In this document: positions 28,135 to 38,505 of the stretch, piece after piece | How positions within the stretch are numbered: the stretch's first letter is position 1 | Layout of the letters: each line of letters starts with the position of its first letter | Assembly (NCBI RefSeq): GCF_000235365.1 | Contig: NC_016453.1 | Coordinates: forward strand, 310,001-374,000 | Source of the DNA: Eremothecium cymbalariae DBVPG#7215 | Taxonomy: Eukaryota > Ascomycota > Saccharomycetes > Saccharomycetales > Saccharomycetaceae | Length of the DNA: 64,000 bases | Direction of reading: 5' to 3' | The notes under the pieces: generated by a model | Seen by the model: only the letters and a program-made list of their open reading frames with translations | Told to the model about the DNA's origin: nothing | Databases searched by the model: none | Position numbers and translations under genes: made by a program

Positions 28135-29757
28135 TTATATTCTATCTAATGCATCAACAAAATCTCCAGCCTCACCGTTTTCATAAATGATATCGGTTTC
28201 ATTTTCGCCTTCTTTGGGGTCTTCTTCCTCCAGAGATAAGTGTGTTAGATCTTGTCTTAGCTTTGCTTGTGCTTTTAACATCTCCAAGGCGCCTTGGATC
28301 GATAATAGGATTGGAAAGGTGTCACTACAGCTTTTTAGTGCGGCTCTAGTTTTTTTTATGCTTTTGTCGTTGTTGGTTTGCAAGGCGTCAATTTCTGATG
28401 AACGCAAGGTTAGAAGCCATTTGAGCATTAATAGAAGAGCCTTGTTTGAAGACCAAACATCGTGTTTCAGTTGAGAGCAAACGATACCAAATATCTTGTT
28501 GCACCACTCGGAGGATAATTGAGTGCGTATGAAATCTTTTATTCTTGATTCCGTCCATTTTTCAGATGACAAGATGTCTATAATAGTATGTTCGTCGGAA
28601 TCATTGACCAATGCGTCTATCAGACTCTGACTTAGCTCATTTTGTTCGGATTTAGTGACCTTTATGGCACTTTTGTTCGCTTCATTGGTTTCAGACGGCT
28701 CAATAGGTACAGTAGTGTCGGTAGCAGTTGTTGTGGCAGTTTTATTTGATTGATTTAGTATGATTCCGCTATTGTTAGATAGCTGTTCAGGAGTGATGAT
28801 TTCAAATTTCGGTTCGTTAACATTTAACCATGCGATGATCAAATTCAGGTCATGGGTCTCTTTGTAATCAATAATCGCAGCTTTTTGTACTCTGATAGTG
28901 CATAATGCTTCTGGGAAATTAAGCTTGAATAACACCAAACCTCCGTTGGAACCTAATGCAACGATTTTGCCATCGAGCACAGCAATCCTCTCTGCGGAGA
29001 ATTTCCATTCTTGCGTGATGGTTTGATCTCTAAACTGTACCACGTAAATCTTCTCTGAATTGCAAACAACGATATGATCATCATCTAAAACCTTACAACT
29101 GATACAGTTCGGAATACTCAGCTTGCAGAGCGTTGATGGCCGTCTTTTGCTAGGGTCAATAATGTAAATCGCATCTTCCACGATCAGTGCTAGTAGCAAT
29201 ATACCACTTAGCTGCAATGTTTGAAAACTGGTAACCACCTCATTTTTACCATCTGTCAAGTGAAAGGTTTTCAATGGCTTAGTTGACTTGCAGTTAAAAT
29301 GTTTTACCGTTTTATCATCATCCAAAAGCCAAATCGATGAACCTATGGTGTCTACTGCAAGAATATCTCTTTTATTGTGGATGATATTAACGATATCTTG
29401 CCCATTTGGAGAAAATACAACTATCTTGCCATTTGGGAACACATTTATCAAGGAACTTTCTTCCGTGGAACCTTCAATCTCTTCAACCGCATCATTTCCA
29501 CCTCTTCTCTTTACTTTCGATGTAGCGTCAGATGCATGCGTAATACACCACCTCAAAATCTTTATTTCTGAAACATCTAGATCATTGGCTTCATAATCAA
29601 TAGGATTGACCAACGAACTGTTGACCTTATAATTGTTAGCAGGATCTAATGGGTATAGATCAACGAAGTTTTTCTGAGAGCCATTTGCTTGAAAAGCAAA
29701 CTGGTTAGCGCTCGGCGAGAAACAGGCTATAGATGCACGAAATGCCTCTGTACTCAT
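28135..29757 (-). CDS. UTP9: UTP9, t-UTP subunit of the SSU processome
   Basis: This predicts 540 residues against 575 in S. cerevisiae. The N-terminal two thirds look like a WD-type beta-propeller (MSTEAFRASIACFSPSANQF, VFPNGKIVVFSPNGQ, DTIGSSIWLLDDD, AVLDGKIVALGSNG). The C-terminal helical domain (LIDALVNDSDEHTIIDILSS) is the Utp8/Utp9 type. The very end is acidic. Utp9 is nucleolar, binds Utp8 in the t-UTP subcomplex, promotes rDNA transcription and starts 18S processing. On S. cerevisiae chromosome VIII it lies between RIX1 and NVJ1; here X-chromosome genes are inserted between them. Confidence 0.9.
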   Translation of the reverse strand: MSTEAFRASIACFSPSANQFAFQANGSQKNFVDLYPLDPANNYKVNSSLVNPIDYEANDLDVSEIKILRWCITHASDATSKVKRRGGNDAVEEIEGSTEESSLINVFPNGKIVVFSPNGQDIVNIIHNKRDILAVDTIGSSIWLLDDDKTVKHFNCKSTKPLKTFHLTDGKNEVVTSFQTLQLSGILLLALIVEDAIYIIDPSKRRPSTLCKLSIPNCISCKVLDDDHIVVCNSEKIYVVQFRDQTITQEWKFSAERIAVLDGKIVALGSNGGLVLFKLNFPEALCTIRVQKAAIIDYKETHDLNLIIAWLNVNEPKFEIITPEQLSNNSGIILNQSNKTATTTATDTTVPIEPSETNEANKSAIKVTKSEQNELSQSLIDALVNDSDEHTIIDILSSEKWTESRIKDFIRTQLSSEWCNKIFGIVCSQLKHDVWSSNKALLLMLKWLLTLRSSEIDALQTNNDKSIKKTRAALKSCSDTFPILLSIQGALEMLKAQAKLRQDLTHLSLEEEDPKEGENETDIIYENGEAGDFVDALDRI

Positions 29758-29865
29758 TATTCAGTAGTATTAGAACACAACTCGGCCAATAAAAAGAGCA
29801 CTATGTTCAACAGTCAAGACAAAACAACTGTTCTCTTTAGCGTTATGAAGTATATGTGGAGGTCA

Positions 29866-29923
29866 TCGAGTGAAATTTTTTTAGTTTTCTTGTATGGGAG
29901 AAAAAAAGAAAGTTATCACGTGA
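29866..29923. promoter_or_regulatory. UTP9 upstream motifs (RRPE-like, Cbf1-type box)
   Basis: TCATCGAGTGAAATTTTTTT, at about 29865-29886, combines a PAC-like core and an RRPE-like T tract about 110 bp before the UTP9 ATG. A perfect TCACGTGA follows at 29916-29923. The functional link is inferred. Confidence 0.35.
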
Positions 29924-30020
29924 TCCGGTAACATCAAGACGACGCAGACATGTCGATAGCTGTATTAAAGGATTAACTAATGTACAAAATATGTTTTAGA
30001 ACTATCTATATGTGATGTGT

Positions 30021-33000
30021 TCATAAATTTAGAACATGTACTAAATGCGATTGTTCCTCTTGGGTCATAGGACCAAGAATGGCTTGGTATTTTGCAGAAT
30101 CTGTTTGTTGTAGACGGGAAAAGATGCTTTGGAATACGGTGTAGATGTTTATGTCATCCAATACAGAACCAGAAAGAGGATCCTCATATAAGTCATCAAA
30201 ATCTTCATCTAAAGCACCTATCTCACCCCTAATGAATTTTAATGTTTCTGATTCTTTCGTGGCAATCTCTAAGTAAGGATTACCCTGAACTGGATCATTT
30301 TCGTCATCATCGTAATCTTCCCACTCACCGTCAGTTAGAGTATCTCCAACTTGGAATGCATCAGAGGAAAACTCAGTCCTTTTGTCCTTTAGTTCTCTTA
30401 AAGACTTCGGATATTTTTCAAGAAGCATAGAAATCATAGATCCCATCTTTATCAAAACAGGTTCCAACCCTAAAGAAGAGAAGTCTTGAATAGAAACATG
30501 AGAAAGCATGCTTAACAGCGCCATTAAGGTAAGCTTAATGTCATAGACTCTCTTGTAATTCAGAATGAAGTTTCCAAACCAGACTTCAAAGAATACCTGA
30601 GAGACTTCTCTGGAGCGTAAATATTGCAAAGTTTCGATTGGAAAATAAACTAGGCATGCCACAACGACATTGAAAGTCGTAACGCCAAAAACTACTTGTG
30701 TTTTAATAGCGTCCTTCTCAGAAATCAAACAATTTACTGCATCGGTCAAAATATTCTGAACAAATTCTTTCGGAGTATTGGAACCTAATGAAAGAACAAT
30801 TTTCTGGGACAAATCGTTTAAAACATTCAATTCATCAAGGCCATTCTCATCACTTGAGCTAGCATTTTTGTAAATCTTGAACAAAATGGTTGAATAGAAA
30901 CTATTTTGTCTTAATTCATTTTTTCCGTAGACTAAATAATTGTTGATGGCCAACATAAAGTCCTCCAAGTAAAAAGAAACCATACTAGACTCCCTATCAT
31001 TGCATTCGCCTACCAATTCTAAAATCTTCCAAGAAATAGGAGAAATGTCGCGCAATAAAAAGGTGGAATTTTCAACGAATTCGCATGCTTCATGGTAAAA
31101 ATCCTCGATATCGTTCTTCAGAATAAATTCTGCAGCTGGATAAAACGATTGTTCCAAATTTTTAACGATATCCGTGGAGTGCTCAAATGATAAAAGAATA
31201 GAAATCGTTGTGGACAAAATACCAAGTGCCGCTAATTGTTTATCACTTTCATCAGGAAGCTCGCTTGCATTTAAAGCGTTGATGTCAAAGTTCGAGGCTT
31301 CGTGAAACTCAATAGCGAGCTTCAGAAACTGTTGGACCAGGTTATTCATTAATTCAACACCAAATGGTTGCAATTCAGTGGAGAAAGATTCAACAAATTC
31401 CTGCATCACGCCAGAAACGGCATCAGACTCAAACTCATTGGATAACTGCAGTAATTTTTGCATGGTAGGGACGACCACAGTAGATAGGGATTCCTGGAAC
31501 AATGGTACATGTATAAAAGTTTGCAGTGCTAGAGCTGCAAGCAACTTAACAGGTAATGAATCAGATTCTTCGTTAAAACAGCTCATTACCCCTTGGTAGA
31601 TTATTCGTAAGGTATTTTCTTTTTTGAATTCATAATCATAGAATTTAGAACACAGTTCACAAGCACGGGCTCTTAAAAAGCCATAATTACTTTTGAAAAG
31701 AGGGAAGACAAAAGCATGTAGGAAACCTTCCATTGGCTCCACATATGGAGACTTGGGGTGGATAAGCCTATCCAAAATACTAGAGACAATCCTCAAGCAT
31801 GACTCCACTCTAATTGCCTGTTCAAGAGACATGTTATCAGGGTCTGCCGCGTTGTTTTGTAAAATATGATTAACGAATCGCACTGTAGGCTCTAAGGTAG
31901 TTTTATATCTTTTTCTGACTGCCGTGACCAAAAGCGAAATAGCCGCCAAATCTGGCGAATAATTGTCATCCCAAGCTTCCAAGTTTCTGTTAATATATTC
32001 TTGAGGATCAGTCTCAAAACTCTCTAGAGTGGTTTCATTTGGACACAATAATGGGAAAATAACATGTTCTAAGATAGTTGAATAATGTGGATTGACTATA
32101 TGCCAGGTAGCCTTTTGAACAACGGTTTGTCCAATGAACTCCAAAATATAGTAAATCGATTCTTCACTTAACCATAAATCATGGTTACCCCATTGTTCGA
32201 TTTGTTGGAACAACAACTGTAAAAGTTGAGGTAAAAATCTCTCGATGTACAAAGATTTGAACTCGGTATAGTTAAACTTCTTGCTTAGCGACTCAGAAGC
32301 ATACCTCTGGAATAGTCTGTATAGGTTTGCATAAGCCCACTTTTTAGCTTTAATCCATGGGTTCGATTTTATTGAATCATCATGAGTGGATGACAAAAGT
32401 TCCTTAGGCAATTGCTGCTGGATGATTTTTACATGAAAATTTGCCCAAGGTATAAAACTGTCAGAACGTTGCAAGGTGAAGGGTAAATCATTATAAGTAA
32501 GAAATTTGTAGATTTTTAACACTAACTTCACCATTTCTCCTATAAGAGCATTATTCATATTAGCACCATCCTGAAACAAATGCGAAGTAGCATAATTCAA
32601 CAAATCAGGAAAATATTGAACAATGAGGAGCTCCAAGTCCTGCCGATCATCATTCTGTTTCCATCTGTATGTTCTGAAGATCTCTGCAATACACAAAAGA
32701 CCAATATGCGCCGCATGGATATCATTAGAAGATAGAGGTTGAAAGGACTCCAGTAACAAATTATCCCACCTTTTCTGCGAGTATTCAACAGATACAATCT
32801 GATTCAACGCCGGCTGAAGCAATCTGATACAACTAGGAGTATTCCTGGAACATTGAACCAAAGCTTTGATCAACATATCCTTCACAACTGGCTTTTCATC
32901 GTTATCGATGGTGTAGTCCAATAATTCATTCTTGCCATGTCCCTTCTCGGACCATCCATAAGCAATCTTATTTTTGAAATACAATGAAGCAGACAGTTTA

Positions 33001-33161
33001 ATGTTTTCTGGCACGCCCTGCGAGGATATAATGTCCAAACATGCCCCGAGAAATCCAGGAATCCTGCTTAGTTCCTTTAACTGCGATTCAGCATTACTTC
33101 TTATTGATGCATCATGATTCAAAGTGCCTGAAAAGCATTGCAAGAGAGCGTTGACATCCAT
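30021..33161 (-). CDS. NMD5: NMD5, importin-beta family karyopherin (Kap119)
   Basis: The ATG at 33161 gives 1046 residues (1048 in S. cerevisiae). The 14-codon extension before it has no ATG. The protein starts MDVNALLQCFSGTLNHD, with the importin-beta N-terminal domain containing VPGFLGACLDII-like IPGFLGACLDIISS and LSASLYFKNKIAYGW near residues 35-75. HEAT repeats follow, and an acidic tail (GEWEDYDDDENDP) lies near 960. Nmd5 carries cargo such as Hog1, Crz1 and TFIIS into the nucleus in a Ran-dependent way. S. cerevisiae also has the related SXM1. Synteny with XPT1 and MNS1 supports NMD5. Confidence 0.95.
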   Translation of the reverse strand: MDVNALLQCFSGTLNHDASIRSNAESQLKELSRIPGFLGACLDIISSQGVPENIKLSASLYFKNKIAYGWSEKGHGKNELLDYTIDNDEKPVVKDMLIKALVQCSRNTPSCIRLLQPALNQIVSVEYSQKRWDNLLLESFQPLSSNDIHAAHIGLLCIAEIFRTYRWKQNDDRQDLELLIVQYFPDLLNYATSHLFQDGANMNNALIGEMVKLVLKIYKFLTYNDLPFTLQRSDSFIPWANFHVKIIQQQLPKELLSSTHDDSIKSNPWIKAKKWAYANLYRLFQRYASESLSKKFNYTEFKSLYIERFLPQLLQLLFQQIEQWGNHDLWLSEESIYYILEFIGQTVVQKATWHIVNPHYSTILEHVIFPLLCPNETTLESFETDPQEYINRNLEAWDDNYSPDLAAISLLVTAVRKRYKTTLEPTVRFVNHILQNNAADPDNMSLEQAIRVESCLRIVSSILDRLIHPKSPYVEPMEGFLHAFVFPLFKSNYGFLRARACELCSKFYDYEFKKENTLRIIYQGVMSCFNEESDSLPVKLLAALALQTFIHVPLFQESLSTVVVPTMQKLLQLSNEFESDAVSGVMQEFVESFSTELQPFGVELMNNLVQQFLKLAIEFHEASNFDINALNASELPDESDKQLAALGILSTTISILLSFEHSTDIVKNLEQSFYPAAEFILKNDIEDFYHEACEFVENSTFLLRDISPISWKILELVGECNDRESSMVSFYLEDFMLAINNYLVYGKNELRQNSFYSTILFKIYKNASSSDENGLDELNVLNDLSQKIVLSLGSNTPKEFVQNILTDAVNCLISEKDAIKTQVVFGVTTFNVVVACLVYFPIETLQYLRSREVSQVFFEVWFGNFILNYKRVYDIKLTLMALLSMLSHVSIQDFSSLGLEPVLIKMGSMISMLLEKYPKSLRELKDKRTEFSSDAFQVGDTLTDGEWEDYDDDENDPVQGNPYLEIATKESETLKFIRGEIGALDEDFDDLYEDPLSGSVLDDINIYTVFQSIFSRLQQTDSAKYQAILGPMTQEEQSHLVHVLNL

Positions 33162-33390
33162 ATTCTTTTGTTTAAAATTCCTGGAGCAAACAGAACGCAG
33201 CAATATGAGGTATATAATACCTAAGTATGATGACTATTGAATATACATCTAGAAGTTTTGGAAAGAATTCGAGACCTTTGAGAGAGATCAAATTTTTTTT
33301 CATGAAGGACTTCATTTTAGAGATCACCTAATCAACGGGAGGAAACCCCCCGCGTTCGAAGCCCTTGGGAGGTGAAGAAAGAGAACCATT

Positions 33391-34245
33391 CTAATACAAA
33401 AACGGTTGAGCATTCGCCTGTTCATGAGATAATGCAGTGCTAATAATACTGGATTTACTTGGGATTAACTGATATACATACCCCTGTTTCCGGTCATTAA
33501 CTTTTGGCATTATATGCGTAATGAAGTTGCTGGTGCTGGCATCAGTCGTTCCTAACTCCTCACTCTTTCCCGAGGAATCCACCGTAAAATCATCATATTC
33601 AGTATCATTATCGAGCTGCTTCTTCGCACATCGGTCCTCTAGAATTGTGAGATCAAATGTACCCTCAAAATCGTCATCAAAATCATCAACAGTGTAAGGA
33701 TGGCCGTATTTGAATACTATAGGTTCAGATTTGGTTCGCTGGAATTGTAAAAGTGCACGCTGAGCTTCGGTATAATGGCATGTCTTGATGTTAGTGAATT
33801 TCTCTTCCGTGCTGTCATCTAGCTCGGGATCATAGATAATTCCGGACTCTAAAATTGTCTTGTTCATGTTTTCCTTAACATGGCTGTTGGCGTACTTTCC
33901 TGGAGAATCCAGTATTTCAAAAATGGAAAAATGCAACCCTAAAGTACAACAGTACGCATCTAAAACAGTAGAAATCCTTAATATTCTGGCTAAGATTTCC
34001 TTGAATGGGGATCTAAGCTCAACTCTCCATTGAAACTCGACCACACTTGTATTTAGCTCCTTGGATGCCAGATCTGAAGAGCTATGTTCTAGAACAATGT
34101 GTGCTTTCGATGGCATAACTATGGAAATCACTAACAACATTCCAAGTAGACAAAGAAATAAAATAACCGAAACTATCCCTGCAATGAAAATTAATGTCGC
34201 AACAGTAACATACCTCAGGCCAAGGGATACACTGAGTCGTTCCAT
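33391..34245 (-). CDS. NVJ1: NVJ1, nucleus-vacuole junction protein
   Basis: From the ATG at 34245 there are 284 residues (321 in S. cerevisiae). An in-frame ATG at 34401 would add 52 residues but leaves only 85 bp to the MDM31 stop, so the shorter form is preferred. The C-terminus is diagnostic: EAQRALLQFQRTKSEPIVFK matches the yeast region, and the end HEQANAQPFLY matches EQAYSQPFRY-type sequence, the part that contacts Vac8. A strong hydrophobic segment lies at residues 14-42. Nvj1 anchors the outer nuclear membrane to the vacuole and supports piecemeal microautophagy. The middle is acidic and poorly conserved. Confidence 0.88.
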   Translation of the reverse strand: MERLSVSLGLRYVTVATLIFIAGIVSVILFLCLLGMLLVISIVMPSKAHIVLEHSSSDLASKELNTSVVEFQWRVELRSPFKEILARILRISTVLDAYCCTLGLHFSIFEILDSPGKYANSHVKENMNKTILESGIIYDPELDDSTEEKFTNIKTCHYTEAQRALLQFQRTKSEPIVFKYGHPYTVDDFDDDFEGTFDLTILEDRCAKKQLDNDTEYDDFTVDSSGKSEELGTTDASTSNFITHIMPKVNDRKQGYVYQLIPSKSSIISTALSHEQANAQPFLY

Positions 34246-34486
34246 AGTTGAAAATAATGAAATAGAAACCCACCCGAGTTGTTGGCAAATACCAGTTTTA
34301 GCCTGCGCTACTCGTAGCCTTGTGAGATCATAACTGGTTGTATATGAATAATACGTTTTTAGCTGTAAACAAAACAAGTATATAATGTGACTTCTAGACA
34401 TCTTAAGTTGTATAGCATCTCGGTCACAAGAAACGAAGAAAGATGTGTTAATTAAAAGTATTTACAAGTGATTATAGTAGAGCAGG

Positions 34487-36214
34487 TCATGTTATGGATC
34501 CTAGGCTGATGAGTATGAGTTGAATGAGGATTTGCAGAGACCAGAATCCTACACGCTTCATGCGGAGGTTTTTGCGTTCATGGTCGGTGACGTAGTCAGC
34601 GAAAGCGTCGTAAACTTCCGCGCTGAGGTCATCCATTAGTAAGGAGTCGTATATTGTCCAAGAGCCCTCGAAGTCCAGTAGGTTTTTTACTATACGGCAT
34701 TTGATTGGGATATAGCTTCTCTTAGAGTTGATATAGCCAACTATTGGCCTTATTAGAGCGTTGTTAATGTAGCTTAAGTCTGATGTGAAGAGCGGTACTT
34801 CTGCTCTGACGTTATGTAAGCGTAGGAAGAAGTCCATGATGAAGTATTGATGCGGGTCGATCTCGTCAGATTTTGGGAGTTGAAGTGGGAGCATAGATGA
34901 GTGGTTTCGAGCCTCTTTAAGTAGCCGGTCTCCGATGATTGATAGAATATCATAGAGATCAGAAGCGTTGAGATCTTCTTCTGGAAGAAGGATATCCCCA
35001 ATCATATCTACTTGACCACTTGTGATCCACCCAAAGGGGCCCTTTACCCCGGCATTCAGCTGATCTACATTCAGGTTATCGACTCGCATTCTAGTGAAGT
35101 TCCTCCACAGTGATGATCCCCTGTCCTCGTGTTTCCGGTATGTCCTATGGATCATAAACATAGCATTATCGTAGGTCCCGCTCATGCTTGTTGCATTTAG
35201 AATGTCGTAGAACAGCCAGTGTTTGCGTAACTGGGGGAGTTCGCAGTTGAAAATGCTCACTTGAAATGGTCTGAAGCCGTTTGGTTGGTATAAAGTGAAC
35301 AACACATCATTCATTTTAAAGTTCGAGATCTCAAAGTCCCCTGGCTGACGTACATTGAGGTAATTTCGAGGATTGTCATTTTCTTTCCATACAACATGTG
35401 TCCTATCCACAACTCCTCGTAAGCCATTGATTATAACTTCATCCAATATACCCTTCCCATTGATCCACTTATTGAAACTCAAGGATATTTCTACTTGATC
35501 GATTGTGAGATCAAATTGAGTGTAATTTCCATCATCGAAATCCTCACGACTTAGGAGAAGACGTTCGCTTAAAGCCAACTTAGTTCTCTCAACAGCCTCT
35601 TGTTGGGAACCTTTGGCAAATTTTCTGGATAATTTGGGCCTTCTAGACACAAATACATTGTTGAAGCAAATTTTACCAGAAGACCAGTCTGGAACAATCG
35701 CCTTCTCGAACACAACGGATAGCGCACTGTTCTTAGTTAAAAAATTCCCAACCTGAGTTGCTACATATTCTTGTGCAAACACAGTATTCATCAGGTATAT
35801 GATCAGAGAAGCAAATGTAGTTGTCCCTAAAATAATTAGGAGTACATTGCTGACTAAAATCCACGAAACAAAAGCGCTTATATCATCTGTATTGAAAGGT
35901 CTCATTGACCTCTTCAACGACCATTTTAAGTGGATTTTAAGTCGTTCTAACGTGCTGTCAGATTTGCTCAGAAGTATGTCACGCTCTTTTCTCACCTTAC
36001 TGGCATAGTCACCTATGGAATCCTCATCTTTTTTACCTGTTTCTCCTATAGAATGATATCTCAACGATTGTAGCAATATCCTTGGCGGAGTAATAATACT
36101 ATTACGATGCGAAAGTAACCGTTGGGTTCGAAGAAAACCCCCACTGGATCGATCAACATTAACACCACTTATTTGCCAGAACTGCGGTGAACGTCTCAGC
36201 GCTCCAAATGCCAT
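34487..36214 (-). CDS. MDM31: MDM31, mitochondrial inner-membrane morphology protein
   Basis: This predicts 575 residues against 579 in S. cerevisiae. A basic Arg/Ser-rich N-terminus (MAFGALRRSPQF) looks like a mitochondrial presequence. A membrane segment follows near 115-140 (ISAFVSWILVSNVLLIILGT), and another sits at the very C-terminus (FWSLQILIQLILISLG). The soluble domain between them, with VVDRTHVVWKEND and NFTRMRVDNLNVDQLNAGV, is the AsmA/VPS13-like lipid-transfer fold proposed for Mdm31/Mdm32. It affects mitochondrial shape, nucleoid stability and phospholipid handling. On S. cerevisiae chromosome VIII it is next to NVJ1, as here. Confidence 0.94.
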   Translation of the reverse strand: MAFGALRRSPQFWQISGVNVDRSSGGFLRTQRLLSHRNSIITPPRILLQSLRYHSIGETGKKDEDSIGDYASKVRKERDILLSKSDSTLERLKIHLKWSLKRSMRPFNTDDISAFVSWILVSNVLLIILGTTTFASLIIYLMNTVFAQEYVATQVGNFLTKNSALSVVFEKAIVPDWSSGKICFNNVFVSRRPKLSRKFAKGSQQEAVERTKLALSERLLLSREDFDDGNYTQFDLTIDQVEISLSFNKWINGKGILDEVIINGLRGVVDRTHVVWKENDNPRNYLNVRQPGDFEISNFKMNDVLFTLYQPNGFRPFQVSIFNCELPQLRKHWLFYDILNATSMSGTYDNAMFMIHRTYRKHEDRGSSLWRNFTRMRVDNLNVDQLNAGVKGPFGWITSGQVDMIGDILLPEEDLNASDLYDILSIIGDRLLKEARNHSSMLPLQLPKSDEIDPHQYFIMDFFLRLHNVRAEVPLFTSDLSYINNALIRPIVGYINSKRSYIPIKCRIVKNLLDFEGSWTIYDSLLMDDLSAEVYDAFADYVTDHERKNLRMKRVGFWSLQILIQLILISLGSIT

Positions 36215-36765
36215 GGTTCACCTTTGTCTTATAATTTGCACATCTAACAAGTCTGGCACATCTTGGTTGTACTAGCACTCTCTACAAAAACCTTTTTCTA
36301 TACCTGTCTCGACAGGAGTACATATCAACTCTGTGGTCCCATCTGTTTAGAATTACCTGAACGAACATAAGAAGTTACCTAAATAAAATAACACTGTAGT
36401 ATGATTCAAGAATATCGGTGTAAATAAATACCAACATAATAAGCGATCTTCATTGTCTGAAACTATATGGGTTGGGATAAAACTGCATTCTTACAATTGT
36501 TATACTGTCAAAATTATTGGGTTTAAATCCCAATGCAAATATCTGCCATCTTATAACCAACCTCTCTGGAAACCAATATAGCACATGAAAAGCACAGTCA
36601 GGTATCCCAAGATCCTAACATAACAATCCTTATCATATGTAACCTATTCGTCAGACGGATATTTCAGTCATTTAATTAACTTTTCGAGTTGTACTGTAGA
36701 AATTGGCCCGACCCAAATCTCTCTATATCACGTGCACATATATTTATATGTCATGTTTCACGATA
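36215..36765. other. MDM31 upstream region, no gene seen
   Basis: This 551 bp holds the MDM31 promoter and sequence running up to a solo LTR. CACGTG occurs at 36729-36734. I see no coding frame worth reporting. Confidence 0.4.
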
Positions 36766-37113
36766 TGTCAAGGAGACTAACGTAAGTCACGTGCTGGATA
36801 GTGCTCTGTTGAGGATCAGTTACTGCTTATATAGTATCTAATCGGGTCAATCACCCTCCTGTATCCTAGGCCGAATAGTATCTAATTTAGCTAGTTTGGT
36901 CTTATATAGTTTCTGCTATCCTACCGGACATCACTATAGCAATTAACTTGCAGGATACTGGTTGACACAGGGTTCTGGTTGACACATAATTAACATGCTG
37001 TTCCCTGACTGACATCATAATACTATCCAGCTTTATCAGTTCTGACAGCTCTGATTCACTGTTTCTAGTCTGCTTACCGCGATTATCGAGATGCTCTTGT
37101 GATATTACGGCCA
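36766..37113 (-). mobile_element. Solo LTR of the Ty3/gypsy family found at 49.7 kb
   Basis: On the minus strand it begins TGGCCGTAATATCACAAGAG and ends near CTCCTTGACA, the TG...CA form. Shared blocks with the other LTRs include GAAACTATATAAGACCAAAC, TAGCTAGAT-like sequence and TAACTGATC. Its 3' end is most like that of the LTR at 55427. About 348 bp long. No target-site duplication is visible. The U3 end faces tRNA-Cys, 57 bp away. Confidence 0.85.
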
Positions 37114-37170
37114 TGTGACGTATTAGAAACATAATAACGATGTTGTAAAGGCGCAGTAGGTATTGTAGTT

Positions 37171-37242
37171 GCTCGTATGGCGCAGTGGTAGCGCAGCAGA
37201 TTGCAAATCTGTTGGTCCTTAGTTCGAACCTGAGTGCGAGCT
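37171..37242 (+). tRNA. tRNA-Cys (GCA)
   Basis: This 72-nt cloverleaf has no intron. The acceptor strands GCTCGTA and TGCGAGC pair, the anticodon is GCA in TTGCAAA, and the T-loop is GTTCGAACC with discriminator T. It is nearly identical to the S. cerevisiae tRNA-Cys. A TTTTTT terminator follows at 37244-37249. Confidence 0.98.
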
Positions 37243-37743
37243 CTTTTTTCTAGAATATCTTTCCTCTACGCAGACGTTTGTAAAAGTGACGTCGAGAAAA
37301 CAACATCGTGTCGGTAGAGTTTATTATCTTATATAGATAGATTGCTTTTAGGCATATGGTATGGTTATACATTACAGATAATCGTTAGAAATTTTCAGTG
37401 CTTCACAATTAGTTGTCGATGTCTGATCGACGAGCGAGATGACGGTGGCATTGGGGGAAAGGCTATGACACCTTTTAAAAGTTAAAAAAGTGTCTTGTCT
37501 TCGGAGACAGAAACCAAGAATTGTTTCGTGAGATGAGAAGCAGCCATTATTACTTTTCTGTTGATTCTTTTTTTTGAAAACAATTTTGCATGGTTGTGAG
37601 GCTATGATTTCATAAGCCAACTCATATTTAACAACAAGAGGTTTTGGAGGGGAAGCGGCGTAATGCAATAGATGGGCTGGTTACACCCAAGGAGCACATA
37701 TATTTATTGTTACGAATTTCCGTCTAAATGTATACTTTTTTGT
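37243..37743. other. tRNA-Cys to PIR gene spacer
   Basis: This 501 bp contains the tRNA terminator and the 3' flank of the minus-strand PIR gene. A 98-codon frame exists on the minus strand (37372-37668), but its composition gives no reason to call it a gene. Confidence 0.4.
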
Positions 37744-38505
37744 TTAACAAGTAATCAAATTGATCGCTTGTAGCTGGACTGGAGAACATTGGCCGCCAAT
37801 GGATTGGTCATATAAGTTATAGAAGTTACCAGATAGACACCTGTAGAAAACGTCGCTGTCACCTAAAGCCAAGTTACCATCTGGGGTCAAAGACCAGCCC
37901 TTGGCGTAAATTGCACCGGCCTGTGGTGGGGGACCGTCGAATTGAAACTGTCTGCTTGCAACAATGGAGCCGATTCTTCCGTGGGCATCGCGCAATACAG
38001 AGTCACTTAAAGTCATCTCCAAAGTACCTTCATATCTATACGAATACGCGTTAATAGGATCAGTGGGGTCCCTTTCTGCAGATGCAGAAGCAAGAATATT
38101 CTCAAGCTCTGCTACAGTTGGACAATGTTTGCCTTGATCTTGACCTTCAACCACTGGAGCAGGGCTTGGTTGTTTCAAAGTAATCGCTTGCACCTGTCCG
38201 TCACCGATCTGGGCTACAGCGCCCGCGGCAGGGACACTTTTAGAGTTGGATTGGACCTGACCATCATTAATCTGAGAAACAGCAGACATATCTCTCTTTT
38301 TAACAACAGTAGTGGCACGGCCTTGGAAGACCCTGGGCGTTACGGGAACCACAGCAATACCAAACGTGGATCCATAATCAGTCAAACCTCCCTCGAAAAC
38401 TTTATCAGGAGACAAAGCAGACCATGATTCTCCTGCAATATAAGCACTCATGGCAGTGGATGCGAAAACAGCTGTGCTAACAACAACAGCCTTCTGGACT
38501 TGCAT
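37744..38505 (-). CDS. PIR-family cell wall protein with degenerate repeats
   Basis: This predicts 253 residues: a signal peptide (about 1-20), then a Kex2 site at VVKKR followed by DMSAVSQ. Two degenerate PIR repeats follow ([14 protein letters not shown] and [14 protein letters not shown]), then a linker and the conserved C-terminal domain with [23 protein letters not shown] proteins are bound to beta-1,3-glucan through alkali-labile esters at a glutamine of the repeat and through disulfides. The first of the four canonical C-terminal cysteines is replaced ([10 protein letters not shown] where other copies have a Cys), though a Cys occurs earlier in KHCPTVAEL. It is divergent from a second PIR gene, and gene conversion among copies is likely. 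Confidence 0.93.
   Translation of the reverse strand: MQVQKAVVVSTAVFASTAMSAYIAGESWSALSPDKVFEGGLTDYGSTFGIAVVPVTPRVFQGRATTVVKKRDMSAVSQINDGQVQSNSKSVPAAGAVAQIGDGQVQAITLKQPSPAPVVEGQDQGKHCPTVAELENILASASAERDPTDPINAYSYRYEGTLEMTLSDSVLRDAHGRIGSIVASRQFQFDGPPPQAGAIYAKGWSLTPDGNLALGDSDVFYRCLSGNFYNLYDQSIGGQCSPVQLQAINLITC

Noticed and set aside
34246..34401. Extended N-terminus of NVJ1 from the ATG at 34401
   Set aside because: It would leave 85 bp for a promoter, and the extension has no counterpart I recall in Nvj1.
37372..37668. 98-codon minus-strand frame
   Set aside because: Composition and position in a PIR 3' flank give no coding support.
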